DNA of 64,000 nucleotides. It comes from Bilabrum cf. latius (taxonomy: Eukaryota; Bigyra: Bicosoecida; Bigyra; Bicosoecida). The position numbers were made by a program, and so were the translations under genes. Location of the stretch: NCBI GenBank assembly GCA_965178125.1, contig OZ237759.1, forward strand, positions 186,001 to 250,000. The letters run 5' to 3'. The notes beneath the pieces were generated by a model. It was not told where the DNA came from and searched no databases. It saw only the letters and a list, made by a program, of their open reading frames with translations. Shown here piece after piece: positions 25,300-37,664 of this stretch (position 1 is the first letter of the stretch; each line of letters opens with the position of its first letter).

Positions 25300-27360
25300 T
25301 TACTCATCCAAGTGGAGAGCAAGCTCGAACTGAGCCGGCAGCACGGCCCCTGCAGGCCCCGCCTCCCAGTCGGCCTGCTGCAGAGAGAGCGGCCACTGCG
25401 TGACGAGTCCAGAGGCGGCAGTGGCCTCGGCTCGCAGGATGGACACAGGGCCCTGCCTCGTCCACCGGATCGGCGAATCGGAGCTTCCGACGGCGTTCTA
25501 CCCCCCGTCGCCGCCGCCACTGACACTGGCCTTCCAGCGGGACCGCACGGGGAGGACGGCGTACCCGGGACCCACTGCAGTGGGCTGCACCTCCTCGCCA
25601 TCGAGTGTGAAGGACAGACCCGAACCGTCCACGGGCACGAACGGCCCGCCCACTCCACCCACTGGCACTCGTCCTTGCACCGCGCTCTTCGAGGTGAGCC
25701 CTACCCACGTCACGTTCACCTCCGCGTGCCCCTGCAGCACCGCGCCCGTGGGTGGGCTGGTGGGCAGCAGCACGGTAGATGCCCCCAGCGCCGCCGCGGG
25801 GCCCTCCTTCAGCACAGCGGTAGCCAGTCGAAGCAGGTTCAGCTGCCTGTAGCCGTATCCGCCGCACGTGGCGTTGGGCCGCTTGTACCCGCAGGCCGCT
25901 AGATCCGTCGGCTCCATGTCGTTGGTAAGCTCGGAGCTGTACGAGTCCACGAATCGATCGTGCTGTGGGCCATACCCGCCCCCGTTGGGCTGTCCCGCGA
26001 ATTCGTTCCATTGGTTCACCAGCACAAAGCTGAGATCAGCGCCCTCACTCCCGCTCTGACTCTTGCTCTGACTATTGCCCTGACTCCTCGCCCAGATGGA
26101 CAGCACGGTCCTCAACAAAGTGGCACCGCCCTCGTGTCCCGCGGCTCCAGCGCCAGTCCAACCGTACTGGGCGAAGTACGCAGAGGCAGCCGTGGCCGCC
26201 TCTGCGGAACCGTCCGGGCGCCGCGCGATGATCGGATCAGGCACGCCGTCCATCCACGACCAGTACTGCAGCTGCTCGGTGCGCGGGGGCATGAGCTGCA
26301 GCTGCGACGCCATGAACCTGAGGGCGAACCGAGGGTGCCTCCAGTCGCTGTGGTTGGCGCCCGAGCCGTCGAAGATCACGGCCAGGGGCAGCTGCGGCGC
26401 GCCGGGTGCATCGGACTGCGGCGCGGTTACGAAGCTGTCAGCTCCGACCGACTGGTTCGCGACCATGGCCTCGTACACGAAGTCCAGCTCCTCGTAGATG
26501 GCCTCCTGCGTGGTCTTGGGGCCGTTGTCCAGGCCGAGGAGAAGCGCGAACCGGGGGACCGATGCCGCTCCTATCGGATCGCCGGATGCCTCACGGCGCC
26601 TCCGCTCTTGCGAGTACACGCCCATCGTCAGCTGGGTGGCGTTCACGATCTCCTGCACGTTAGGATTTCGCTGCGCCCAGGCGGTCTTGCCCCACAGGTT
26701 GTTGCTCCAGTCCACGAAGAGGAAATCCACCCCCGCCGCCTCGATCCAGGCCATGTGCTGCAACATGGGCAGCTGCTCCGTGCTCGCATACCTGCCCACC
26801 GTCGGAATAGCTTCGGCGGTCATCACGCCGTTAGCCCAGTTGAAGTTGTGGGGTGTGAACCATGGTTCCCAGTCTAATCCAACTAAGGGCGCCCCGCTGG
26901 ACCCGCCGGCGCTCGCTCCCTTGTGGTTGTCGGTTCTCCTGGCAGCTGCTGCAGCGACCTACACGGAAGCAGCATTGCTTTCAGCCACAGATTGGAAGGC
27001 AGACGACGGTTTACCGACAGTTGGTCCGAGGCTTGCCATACTGCTGAAAGGGCATGCCAGCAGGGTGACGGCGTGCTCGCCCGGAGCGTGTGGCACTACG
27101 AGCTGAAATGAACCAGCCACGCTTTCGTTTCCGGCGGCAACATCTGATCCCCACTGCAGGCCATCCACGAATGGAAGCATGATTAAACTACCGGAGATGC
27201 TCACTGACGCGCTCCACTGACATGCAAGACCCCGAAACTGCGAGACTGTAGGAGGATCGCATTGGATCTGAAGCGAGAGGCCCGCAACATTCATGCAGTT
27301 CGCAGCTGGCTGCAGGACAGCGATTAAAGCCGCAGTAATAACAATTCGTGACACAGTCAT
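25300..27360 (-). CDS. Secreted TIM-barrel glycoside hydrolase-like protein (GH99/GH71-like)
   Basis: ATG 27360 gives a clear signal peptide (MTVSRIVITAALIAVLQPAANC) and a 686-residue product ending at TAA. TAGs occur near 26957 and 25498. An N-terminal beta-sandwich-like domain of ~125 residues is followed by a linker. The barrel then begins with LVGLDWEPWFTPHNFNWAN and AEAIPTVGRYAS. Characteristic strands follow: MAWIEAAGVDFLFVDWSNN, SVPRFALLLGLDNGP and LSFVLVNQWNEFAG. The last is the ...WNE(W/F).. strand of GH99-, GH71- and WbsX-like enzymes that act on mannans, glucans or polysaccharide O-chains, and its Glu is a plausible catalytic residue. A C-terminal beta domain of ~150 residues carries PPTGAVLQGHAEVNVTWVGL. 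The gene is divergent from the HDHD2-type gene, with 119 bp between start codons. The substrate cannot be told. Confidence 0.7.
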
Positions 27361-27479
27361 TGCGACAATTGCCTTCAGAGGGTGCCGAATGGCTCTCCAC
27401 TTGCCCGGCCGAGACTGCTCGGAGCCAAATACAAACCTCTGCAATTCGTCGCCAATCACTCGTTGGCGGCGCACAATAC
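27361..27479. promoter_or_regulatory. Short divergent promoter region (GH-like / HDHD2-like)
   Basis: Only 119 bp separate the two start codons, so the core promoters must overlap each other's 5' UTR or coding ends. A CCAAT is visible at about 27451-27455 on the plus strand. No clear TATA box. Confidence 0.35.
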
Positions 27480-29186
27480 ATGATACATGGCACGGATCAT
27501 GCAATTTTGATACTTCGAACGATCCGCCGCTCAATCGTCGGAGCTCTTGCCGACTTGAGCGGGACTGTGCATGTCGATTCGAAGCTTGTTGGGGGCTCTC
27601 AGAACGCGATCCGATGCATTGCACGGCATAAACTACCGGTGCACTTTTTAAGTAATACGTCAAAGGCGCCAGCCTCGGCTATAGTCAGCTAGCTGAGATC
27701 ATGCGGTCTCTCGGGCATGTCTACCACCAGCGTAACAACCTCACTGACTGCAACAAAACGCTTGATAGAAGCAGAGAAGCATAGGGCACTACTGCTTTTA
27801 AGCGATTCTGCATTCACAGAATTTGAGGATATCGAGGGGTGCGTATTGGCTCCAAAGTCTGGCCAGGAGGCTCCGTCAGACGGGGACCTTGCGAACCTAT
27901 CAGCAGTGGTTGTTGGCCTTGCGCCGGACCGGTTGCACTACACCGCACTAGATGCTGCCATGCGGGTACTGATTGGATGCGACAGCAACTCGTCTCCAAC
28001 GGCAACGCGCCCAGCCCGTAAGCTGTACGCCTGCCACACAGGCACCCACCAGCGCGGGGCAGACGGCTCCCTACACTTGGGCCCCGGCCCGTTCGTGCGC
28101 GCCCTGGCAGAAGCAGCGGAGGCTGCCGGCTGGGGCAGACGAGAAGGCGAGTGTATTGAGGACAATCTCCATGTAGTGGGCAAGCCGTCTCTGGCTTTCT
28201 TTCAGGCCGCTGTGGCCAGGCTAGGCGATCAGTAGTCGGTGGCCAGGTTAGGCGATCTGTAGTCGATGGCAGACGGAGACGGAGGTTGCACCGGCACCGG
28301 GGCACGCGATAGGGCTCCTTGGTCGGATCCCCGGGATGGCGCCAGGGACAAAAGTGATACATCCACGCATACAAGTGGAAGGCAAGAGGCGAAGGAGAAG
28401 GAGAAACGTCAGGGCGGGACGTAGGCCGAGGAGGAGGAGGGTGGAGTAGCTGCAAAGCGGAGCACTAGTCATGAATCAAACTCTTCTTCTGCAGGAGGCA
28501 AGGGGTATGCAGCGACTGTGGGTGCTTCGATGGTTCCGGGCCCTGCCTCTGTCCCCGTGGATGCAGCACCAGCTGTGGCGCCCCTGCCGCACGTGATGAT
28601 GATCGGCGACGATGTGCGGCAGGACGTGCTGGGGGCAGTGGAGCATTCGGGTGCGTTGCGGTGGCGAAGTGGCGGCGCTGATGAGTCCGGTAGCGGGAGC
28701 AGCTGTGGCTCTGCCCTCGGCATGGTGGGGGTGCTCGTGCGAACTGGCAAGTACCGAGGCAGGGCAGGCGGTGAGGATGTGCTGGTGGAGGAGGCCAAGA
28801 GGAGGGCGAGAGAAGGGAAGCACTGGTGGCCTGTGCTGTCCCTGCGGTGGAGGGGCTCGGGCGTGGGAGAGCCTGGTGTGGGAAAGCATGGTGTGGGGGG
28901 TCCTGGTGCGGGGGAGGACGAGCTAGCGGCAGGTGCAGGTGCATGCAATGGACTTGCAACCGAGGCGAAATCAAGCGCAGATGCTGCCAGTGGGAGTGGG
29001 AGTGGGAGTGGGAGTGGGAGTGGGAGTGGGAGTGGGAGTGGGAGTGGGAGTGATGCAGGTTCCGCTGGTGCTCGCCCGATCCAGATTTCAGCTGAGGTGC
29101 TTGTCGAGGGACCTGCAGATTGGAGGCATGGGGCGTTGGTGGTGGCTGATAGCTTTGAATAGGCGGCACTAGCTCTGGTGTAGTGA
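27480..29186 (+). CDS. HAD-superfamily phosphatase, HDHD2/LHPP type, with long insertion
   Basis: ATG 27480 begins MIHGTDHAILILRTIRR and reaches HAD motif I in GALADLSGTVHVD (Asp25). The DxS form is typical of HDHD2 and LHPP. The chain continues collinearly with HDHD2: VHFLSNTSK (motif II), SLTATKRLIE, VVGLAPDRLHYTALD, LHLGPGPFVRALAEAA, VVGKPSLAFF (motif III Lys), MMIGDDVRQDVLGA (motif IV) and GMVGVLVRTGKYR. TAG at ~27696 joins motif II to the cap domain in frame. Without it the gene would fall into two unrelated ORFs. About 120 Ser/Glu/Lys-rich residues containing three TAGs are inserted between motifs III and IV. A second insertion near the C-terminus is a (Gly-Ser) tract. It ends at TGA 29184, 568 residues versus ~260 in HDHD2. 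A small-molecule or protein-phosphate hydrolase is likely; the substrate is unknown. Confidence 0.85.
28989..29052 (+). repeat. Hexanucleotide repeat (AGTGGG)n coding for Gly-Ser
   Basis: About 10.7 uninterrupted copies of AGTGGG inside the HDHD2-like gene, encoding alternating Ser and Gly. Perfect arrays of this kind are prone to length change. Confidence 0.95.
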
Positions 29187-29350
29187 AATTTGCCGCATGG
29201 TTGGTCTCCAGTGACTATTTTGCTGACGGCGCGATGCGACCATGCTACCCCAGTCCAGCGGTTCGGCATCATTTGCCGCTTCCGGTTTGGTGTAGTCGGG
29301 CGGGAAGTGCACGAACTGAACGGTCTGTGGCGCCTGGACCCAGCTCTTCA

Positions 29351-32300
29351 ATGGCATCGCTATCCCCAGAGCACTATGTATTTCACTACATTATCGCTGG
29401 GATGGCTCTCCTTACTCTTGTGCTGTCGCTGGTAGACCGTTTTATGGACCCTACCGCAACCACCGACTCTCCTCGCATAAACCTTGGACCAGTTTGGTAC
29501 TGCATATCTGGAGTGCTATTTGCGTATTCATTGTTTTCATTGTGTGGTGCGTTTGGATGGAAGAGCGATTAGATAAGGCTCTTTCTGATAGCGTCATCGG
29601 TTGCGAACGCTGCTGTGAGCACGTGATATACTGCATACAAATTACTCCCCCAGAATTGCTTGTTAACAATGAGCGCCCCATTATGGTAATTTGATTGACT
29701 TTTATTTGCGCAGGCCTTTTCATCGCTCGTGCACCTTGCAGCTGGGGCATCTTCGAGCCGAATAATCTTTGGAGAGCCAAGCCTAGCGTAGCAATGGCTG
29801 TACAGCGCTGCATCCGTCATGAGCATCGGAAATGAGATAACTATCGCATTTAATTGCAGGAGGCGCAGATTACTCGGTATGTTGCTCGCTGGGCTGGGGT
29901 TGTGGGCGATACCGCTTATTTAGGCATATCCAGTCCATCCGTCCTTTGATGTGTTGATGATAGTAGCTCCATGCATAGCATTCCCCATGTCGACTGTATA
30001 TCTCCTTTTGGAAGCATTCAGGGATTATTTGTAGTGGGTGGATGAGGCCTTGGACCCGTACATGTCGTGGACATTTGAGACTGGCTGCTGTCGAAGCCGC
30101 ACCCCTACACGCGTGGCTCCGAATGTGGCGAACTTGAACTCACCACCAGGGGGCATCGCAGTCTAGCGGGATACAACCAGCAACGGTGATCACCCTCGTG
30201 ATGGTACCACCCGCCAGAAGGATGCTCCCGCCGCTACTCGGCGGCCCAAGGAGGCAACCGAGCTGGACGCGGATCCGCCAATGGCACCAGTCGGCCTGCC
30301 TCACTTCTTGCTTGCCCTTGGAATATTGTTTGGAACGATATACACGTATTCGTTCCATGCACCGAGGTCATTCGGTGTATCTTTTGCAGTGACCGAGTAC
30401 ATCTGCGTGGTATCGGCTGCCCTGTTCGTGATCTCAAGAGGCGCGCTGGCTCTGACAGTGCTGCGCAACGACGTGATGACCGTCTCTATGCAGGCAGCTG
30501 AGTCGCAGAAATGGAAGCGAGAAGCCGCCGATGCCCGCCTCAGCACCATCCAGCAGTTCACCAGGTACATCTTCCACGAGGCCCGGGTGCCTCTTCAGGC
30601 GGTGTCTCTGTCGGTGCAGGAGCTGCGGGAGAGCCTGAAGGAGATCCGCGAGCACGACAGAAAGATGCAGAGGGCGCTGCAGGCCACCTAGCAGCTAGTC
30701 CACCGCGAATTTGGGACGGACCCTGGAGCAAGCAGGGGCGCGGCTGGGCTCCTGGCGCGGCTGGCTGAGCTGGTCTAGCTGCGCGGAGAACTGGGTGGCA
30801 GCTTGCACGACGCCAAGGACGTGCTGATGTCCTAGCAGCAGGGGTGCAAGGGGCTGCAGTGCATCTTCGATGACGTGCTCGAGGCCCATCGCATTGAGCA
30901 GGGCAGGCTCAAGCTGAGACAGGAGACCGTGCAGATGGCGCACGTGCTCGCCGACGTCGAATCCACGTTCCGTCGCACAGCAGTGAGGAATGGGCTGTAG
31001 CTGGATACTAGCATCGCGGACGATGTCCCTATGGCGATTAGAGGAGACTCTGTCCGGATCGGCCAGGTCCTGTCCAACATGATCTCCAACGCGCTCAAGT
31101 TCACCCCGACCGGCGGACGTGTGCACGTGCACGTGGTGGCTTCAGGCCTCAGGGCTGCTGATTGGCGTGGACACCCAAGCGTGGAGTACGGCAAGGAAGG
31201 AGACGAGGCGGTGGAGTACGTCGGCTTAGCCATTCGCGTGCAAGATACCGGGTGTGGGATCTCCCAGGCTGATTTGGCCCAGCTATTCACGCCCTACAAG
31301 CAGGCCAGGCACGGCGAAAAGTACACGGGGTCCTCCTCCGGCCTGGGTCTGTACATATCTCGCGGGATCGCTCGTCAGATGGGGGGTGACCTGAGAGGCT
31401 ACAGCGAAGGCGAAGGGAGAGGCAGCACGTTCCTCTTCGAGTTCGAGTCATAGGTGCTGCCAAAAGCGTCCAGCGGGAGCGGGTCGGGATCTGGTGCACT
31501 AGACACAGGGATGAGGCAAATGACCTTGATATCAGCCGCAGGATCGGTGGCCCCAGCGACTGAAGAGGAGGATGCTGCGGACGAGCGGCAGCACTCCCAC
31601 CTTGAGCTGCAGCCCATCTCGGAATCAGTCGAGGTCCGATCCTCGGCGGGAATGGCGTCATCGCTCGAGTCTCACTAGGACCAACATCAGGACGATGAGC
31701 GCGTGCATCGGCAAGATGGCACGTCTCCCTCAATGCGTCCCTTGCCAACCTCGCACGATGAATAGGGAAGCACATAGCCGGGCAGCATGGAAGAACGCAG
31801 TCGCAGTCAGTACCAAACCCCGAAACCAGGCTAGACGAGGAGTCAGCTCCGCCGAGTGCGAGGCCGGGGCCGGGTCAGCTAGGAGCGGGAGGCTGCTCAT
31901 GCCGAACAACATGTCGCAGTGGCAGCAGAGTCGCGACTTACCACTGCGCGGGGCGGTGTGACTGCTGGTTCGCTGGATGTCGGCGATGGCTTGCGCGGCA
32001 GCACGGCAGCAGCAGCCAGCTCGAAATCCAGGATGCGTTCCGGCCAGCATACCATGTCACCACCTCTGCATGAAAGGACACTGCCATCGGTGCACAGTGA
32101 TCCACACTCCAACCAAGCAGCCGATGCCGCTGTGGATAAAGGTGAATCCACTCGCGTGGACGCTGTGCGAGCTCGAGGTGAACGGGATCGTACATTGGAC
32201 AAAGTACGGGCTGACCCCAACAGACCGACGGGCAGACACAGCGACGAGGCCCGGCCTGAAGCCAGGATGGCGGCTGGTACTACTGGGGCTGCATCGGCGG

Positions 32301-32737
32301 CTTGTGCTGGCTCTGGTGGCGATGCTCCTCGCCGCGACGCCGATGCACTCAAGCAGTGGTGCCTCGTCGTGGACGATGTGGGCGTCAACCGTAAACTGCT
32401 TGCCAGGGGAATGCGAAGGCTGGGCTATGCAGTGCACCAGGCAAAAGACGGGAGCGTGGCGGTGGAAGCATGCCGGGCACGCGCCGCCGATGCTGGGCCT
32501 GGCGTTCCTTGCCTCGGTCTCATCACGATGGACAAGTCGATGCCCGTGATGGACGGCGTGGAGGCGACACTTGCGATCCGAGAAGAGTTTGGAACTCGGT
32601 TTGTGATTGTGGGGCTTACCGGGGATGCTTTGGGTGAGGACCTCGTATCGTTCAAGGCAGCCGGGCTGGACGATGTGCTGAGCAAGCCGTCCAGCGCCAA
32701 GGACATGGATAGGGCAGCCCGTGCGTGCGTGCCGTGA
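29351..32737 (+). CDS. Polytopic hybrid histidine kinase with C-terminal receiver
   Basis: Exons 29351-29614 and 29714-32737. The 99-nt intron has donor GTGAGC and acceptor TTGCGCAG, phase 0. About 15 TAGs are read, giving 1,095 residues ending at TGA. Roughly eight hydrophobic helices fill residues 8-330, e.g. FHYIIAGMALLTLVLSLV, WYCISGVLFAYSLFSLCGAF, VLMIVAPCIAFPMSTVYLLL and FLLALGILFGTIYTYSF. The H-box RYIFHEARVPLQAVSL has His376. The ATPase domain shows N-box NMISNALKFTP, G1 VQDTGCGIS and G2 SSGLGLYISRGIARQMGG. A ~330-residue disordered linker leads to a receiver with WCLVVDDVGVNRKLL, phosphoacceptor Asp ~1028 (TMDKSMPVMDG) and the Lys of LSKPSS. TAG at ~31000 lies in GL-x-LDTSIADDVP, a polar position in histidine kinases. 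The membrane domain has no Lys where rhodopsin kinases bind retinal, so the sensed signal is unknown. Confidence 0.85.
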
Positions 32738-32886
32738 TCCGATCTGGATGCAAGTGGAAGGAATACGTCTGGAGAATCCACCAAGTGAAGCTGCTCTGTA
32801 GAGTTGTTTAAAACGACAAGATCCAGATTCCGGATGCTACCGTGCACTGCAACGCGACGATCGTACACCTCAGTCCCGAGGCCAAA

Positions 32887-35800
32887 TCACTGCCTGCCAC
32901 CCTCTCGCGACGACTGCGCCATCGCAGCGTGTGCGGGTGGTCGCAGCAGCTCGAGCAGCTGCCCAGGCTCTGGTGTGCTCGTTACACCCATGGCCTCGCC
33001 CATCGGATCCAGCTCGCACACGTACGCTTGCGGGATATCACCCCCTGCTCCGCTACCGTCGGGCAGCGTCCTGAAGTCCAGCCCCTCCCATGCCAGCGCA
33101 GAATCCAATGTAACGGGGGCGAAATGCTCAACCTCACCCTCCCTTCCGCTGGCAGGCTAGTCACCTAGAGCCCCCGCTGCACCACCACCCGTAGATCCCG
33201 CGATGCTGGGCACGGGCACTGCATCCAGCGGTGTCACCGCACTCTCTCCGTCGACCAAGTGCGCCGCCACAACCCCAGGGCTATACCTGGAGAACAACGC
33301 GTACTGTAGAGCTGCCGCCTCAAATCCCCTTGGGTCGGACGCCGCGATGGCTACACGCCTAGGAGACAGCACACCGGGCCCCTCTAGCTCACCCACCTCG
33401 CCAGCACCCCACTCGCCAGCACCCCCTTCCTCGCTCGCCTCTTCACGATGCCTCGCCTCCATCTCCGCCTCCTCCTCCCCATGGTGCCTTGGCCAGCCCT
33501 CGGAGGCCGGCCACCGGGCCAGCGACTCGGCCACCGCGGCCAGGGAGGGTGCTTTCTGCGCCGCGGCCTCGCCAGTGCCGTCCATGTCGAGGATGCCCAC
33601 CAGGCACTCGGCCGCCTCTCGCGCCCGCCTCGCATGGGCGGGGTCACCTGAAAGCACCGCGAGGCGCTGCAGGTTGCGCACGCTCTCGGAGGCTGGAGAT
33701 GCGCGGCGGGACTCAAAGGAAGCTGCAGCACGCTCACGGGAGGCACCGGCCGCTCCGTACGCACCCGCCTGCGCCCGCGTCGCGCTGAAATACCCCACGC
33801 TGCGGCCGCCCCAGAAGAGCCTGTCCTGCGTGTACTGCAGCTAAGTCGCCCATTCGAGCCACTCCTCCTCCCCACAGGCGCAGTGCAGTTCCAACAGCGC
33901 AGCGATGGTGGCCGTGTAGTCCTCCAGCAGGCCCCCCGCCCCCACAACGCCCGGCCTGCTGGCGTTGTATCCCCGCTTGAGACCCGCCAGCACCGTCCTC
34001 TTGCCGCTCCCACTTCCACTCCCGGCCGAGGACGACACCACCGCAATCTCCGCCGAAAGCCTCTCCCGCGCGAAATGCCCGGCCTCCACCGCAGCGTCCA
34101 GCCACTTGCTCCTGCATGGCTCGGCGAACTCTGCCATCGCGTGCGCGGTCATCACCCGCTCCTCCGCCCCGTGCACCGCCTGCCACACCCTGGAGGGCAT
34201 GACAGCACCGTCCTGTCCTGCAGAACTCCTCTGCGCCTGCAGCTGCGTGATTGCGTCGTGCGTTTGCTTCCTCTGCTGGAGGCCCTCCATCGCGTGGCGG
34301 GGCTCTAGATACAGCCCACCCTCGGCCTGCGGACCCGCCCCGCCGCCCCCCTGCAGAGGCACCAGGGGAAGCACGCCCGCCGCCCTGGCCAGTGCCTCGG
34401 TCACCCGTGCGTGGGACTGGGTCAGCACCAGCGGGTACGGCACCAGCGCCTTCCTGGGGTCTAGCTCGGCGGCGCGGCGCAGGCAGAGGTTTACCTCGCC
34501 AAGCGCAGAGGTGACGGCAGCGGTGGTGACCCTGGGCATGGCACCGGAGTCTCGCAGGGCGCGCGCCAGTCCCTCTGGGGAGGAGGACTCGCGGAGCACG
34601 TTCATCCCTGTGCTGGGAGGGAGTGGGGGCCTTCGCTTGGGAGCGTCGGTCGACGTGTCGCCGGGGCCTGGTGTCCCATCGTGTTCTTCTTCCGCGGCTG
34701 CTACGCTCGGGTCAGGGGCAAAGTCGTCGTCTTCCCCACTCGCCACAGCAGCAGTATCATCGCTGTCTGCCAGCACCGCTTCTGTCGTTCTCCCGCCCGG
34801 CTGTGCCGCCTTCCCGCGAGCCCACTCGCCCAGCCAGCCGACAGCCGCCGCCTGCTTCTGGGTCTGTTCCTTGGACGACAGAACAGGATACCCCGCCGCG
34901 ATCCCGTCCGAGACGTTGCCCCCGGGGGCCAGCCCGTAGTGCGCGCACGCCAGGAGGAGGGCGTCCCTCCAGCGGAGCACGGGCTGCGAGGGCGCGCCGG
35001 AGTCCTCCTTGGCCACCTACCCACGGTTGGTCAGACGCACGGGGAGCCCGTGTTCGTCCAGCCCGCCGGGGTGCTCCAGCAGCGGCTCCAGCGCCCTCTG
35101 CACCTCGTCTGTGCTCCACAGGGCCGGGAGCAGCGGAGGGGCGGCCGGGGGCACTGCCTGCTCCTTCATGGCTTCCAGCAGCTTCTCCCGCGTGGGATCC
35201 TACCCTGCCCCTGCCCCTGCCACCCCCGTGCTGCCGCTCCCTTCCCTCTTCTGGGCCCCCTTCGCGCCCTCCGCCGAGGCCCTGGGTCCAAGCCCAGAGT
35301 AGAACCCCCCGCCCTCCGTCCGGAAGTCCCTTAGGCACCTGTCCAGGGCGCGCCCCGCTGCGTTAGCCAGCACCGGGTCCTTGGTGCACTGGTACCCCTC
35401 CAGCAGCATCATGGCGATGTCGCCCTGGTCCTCGGCCATGACCTCGCAGGACGATGGGAGGTGCCAGCGGCGGCTCCTCGAGTACCTGTAGAAACCCCCC
35501 CTCGCGTGGTCATGCCAGCCCCCCTGCAGCATGCGCCGCATGGAGAACCACGCCTCGGCAAGCCGCGCCTGCAGCACGTGCACCCCTCCGCCTCGGCGCA
35601 GCATGGGGGATGGGAGCGCGGCGCCGTCGGTTCCCTGCGGAGCTGTACCCGAGTCCGAGCCACCCTGTTCTCTATCCACTTCCCCTTCTCCCGGTTCCAG
35701 CAGCCCGCCCCACGCCGCCCTCCTCCTCCCGTCGCGACCAGGCAGTGCGTCCACAGCAGCGTGCGGGTCGCTCCTCAGCGCATCCGCTAGCAGGCCCCTC

Positions 35801-37458
35801 GTGTCCTGCAGCAAGCCCGGGTCGGTGCCCTGCAGCAACGCAGCAACCCGAGCGTCCGCACTCGTCACCTTCTGCTGCTCGCGCGCGGCCCGCACGGCGT
35901 CGTCATCACGCGCGGCCTGCTCCGCCTCGGCCGCCTCCAGTTCCTCCAGCTCCCTCTGCAGCGGGCCCAGGACCTCCTCCCTCCTCGCCTCCCTGCCGTC
36001 CTGGAGCGCCTGCACCCCGCCGCTCCCGCCGCCACTCTGACCACCCTCTCCGCCCTCGGTGGGAGCCGGGGCACCCGGGGGCCTGCTTAAAATATCCTGC
36101 GCCTCGGCGGGTTTCATGTGCTTGATGTCGCTGGCGGTGTATCCCCTGTCCAGCAGGTCAAGCTTCATGGAGGCAGTGATCATGAAAGCCACCTGAGCCA
36201 CCGTGCCGCTCGCCCCGGCTCGAGCAGCCTCCTGTTCCCTGGCCTCCTCCTCCAGCTCGTGTTCCCGGGCCTCGAACGCGGCCTCGGCTGCCTACAGCTG
36301 CCTCACCCGCTCCGCCGCCGCCCCCTCCCGCCTCCGCGCGCGGGCCTCGCGCCATGCCTCGATGGCCCGCGCGCGGCCCGCAGCACCAGCGATCGCATCG
36401 CAGCGGGCAGCCACAGCGGCAAGCAACGCCCTGATCCTGACTGGCCTGGGCATCTTGGGCATGGATCCCTCCCCGCCGAACAGCGGGTCCAGCTGGGTCG
36501 TGTGCTGGCCCATCAGGGCGGCGTGCGACCGTGCTGCCAGGTGGGCGAGTCGTGCTCGAGGTGCTAGCGATCTGCTCTGCGGGGCCTCCCGCGCACTGGT
36601 GTCAGTCTTTGCTGTGTTTTCTTGCTACGTGCCTTCCTGCACTGCCTCCAGCCAGCGCGCCCCTGCGGCCCTCAGGGCTCCCCTGGACGCATCCCCTGCC
36701 CAAGCCTCCGCCACCGCTCTGGCTTGTGACATGAGACCACGCACGGTAGGAGGGGGTATAGGGGCGTCTGGGTCGGATTGAGATGCCTCCCTGACCTCGG
36801 CCTCGTACTTGGCCTGCTGCTCGGGGGCTAGCGAGGCTCCGGCCGGCAGCACCGTGAGGGTCGCAGGCAGCGCGGCTGCTAGCGGGGCACGGGTCTCCGG
36901 ATCCAGAAATACGGCGTACGGCCATCCAGCACCGACTGAACCCGCTTGATGGCTAGCAAAGTCTACCAAAGCGCTGTCGGCATGAGGGTGCTCATCTCGG
37001 TCGAGCAACACGGGCACAAAATGCTCGGTTAGGTACTGTGCCCGCTTCGTGTGCCGGAAAACGCTCGCGCTCCATGCACGCATGCTCCCACGTCCCAAGA
37101 GACCTGAAGAAGAAATGCACATCACGGGAACGCCACGTTTGGCTGCCTCATCGAACGCACCAGGGCCCCACGTCCTCCATTGCACTCCATCTACCGCGTG
37201 CGAAGCCACAAACGGAGAGCCTGACGCCACTGCTCTCCCCGTCGACTGTGACGGAGATCTTTGTTTGGTGTCAAGCTTCGTTGCTTTTGTCGAGTGGCCC
37301 CTCATTGGCATTATTCGAGCCGCTCTGTCGTCTACGTCAATGGGAAATGGTGCACATCTTGCGTGGCGCTGCACGGCACACACTAGCCTCGCATACCGCA
37401 GAAAGGGTTTATCTAGGCGGCGGAATGCCCGTCTTGAAGCGTCCACAGTATCTTTCAT
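32887..37458 (-). CDS. SPATA20/YyaL-like protein (DUF255 thioredoxin fold + alpha/alpha barrel), expanded
   Basis: ATG 37458 to TGA 32887 gives 1,523 residues in one exon with six TAGs, twice the usual ~750-800. The thioredoxin-like domain is at residues ~90-210 (VQWRTWGPGAFDEAAKRGVPV; QYLTEHFVPVLLDRDEHPHAD; VGAGWPYAVFLDPETRAP). The CHWCHVM-type motif normal for DUF255 is replaced by SSSGLLGRGSM, so the redox cysteines are gone. The alpha/alpha barrel part follows (GGWHDHARGGFYRYS; EDQGDIAMMLLEGYQ; GGFYSGLGPRA; GLLEDYTATIAALLELH; YTQDRLFWGGRSVGYFSA). TAG at 33841 lies in EWAT-x-LQYTQDRLFWG, a polar position in homologues. Several hundred inserted residues are charged or Gly/Ala-rich. The molecular function of the family is not established, so none is assigned. 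Confidence 0.85.
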
Positions 37459-37664
37459 GGGGCGCTATCTGGACGATCTGAAATCTGCGTTCGCACCAGC
37501 GTGGGCTGCAGCATTGGGCGCTGCGCAGATCATTCATCAGGTTCCGCACTGGACGGTGGATCCAAGTTGACGCATTACGGTTACGCTTTCGCGCGTGTTC
37601 GGCTGTAGAACCGTGGGAAAACGGGCGAAAAATCAAGAGAAATATTACTGCATTCTTCTGAATC

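Noticed and set aside
29351-30480. Histidine-kinase rhodopsin
   Set aside because: The helix count is close, but the last helices lack a Lys for retinal and no opsin signature is present.
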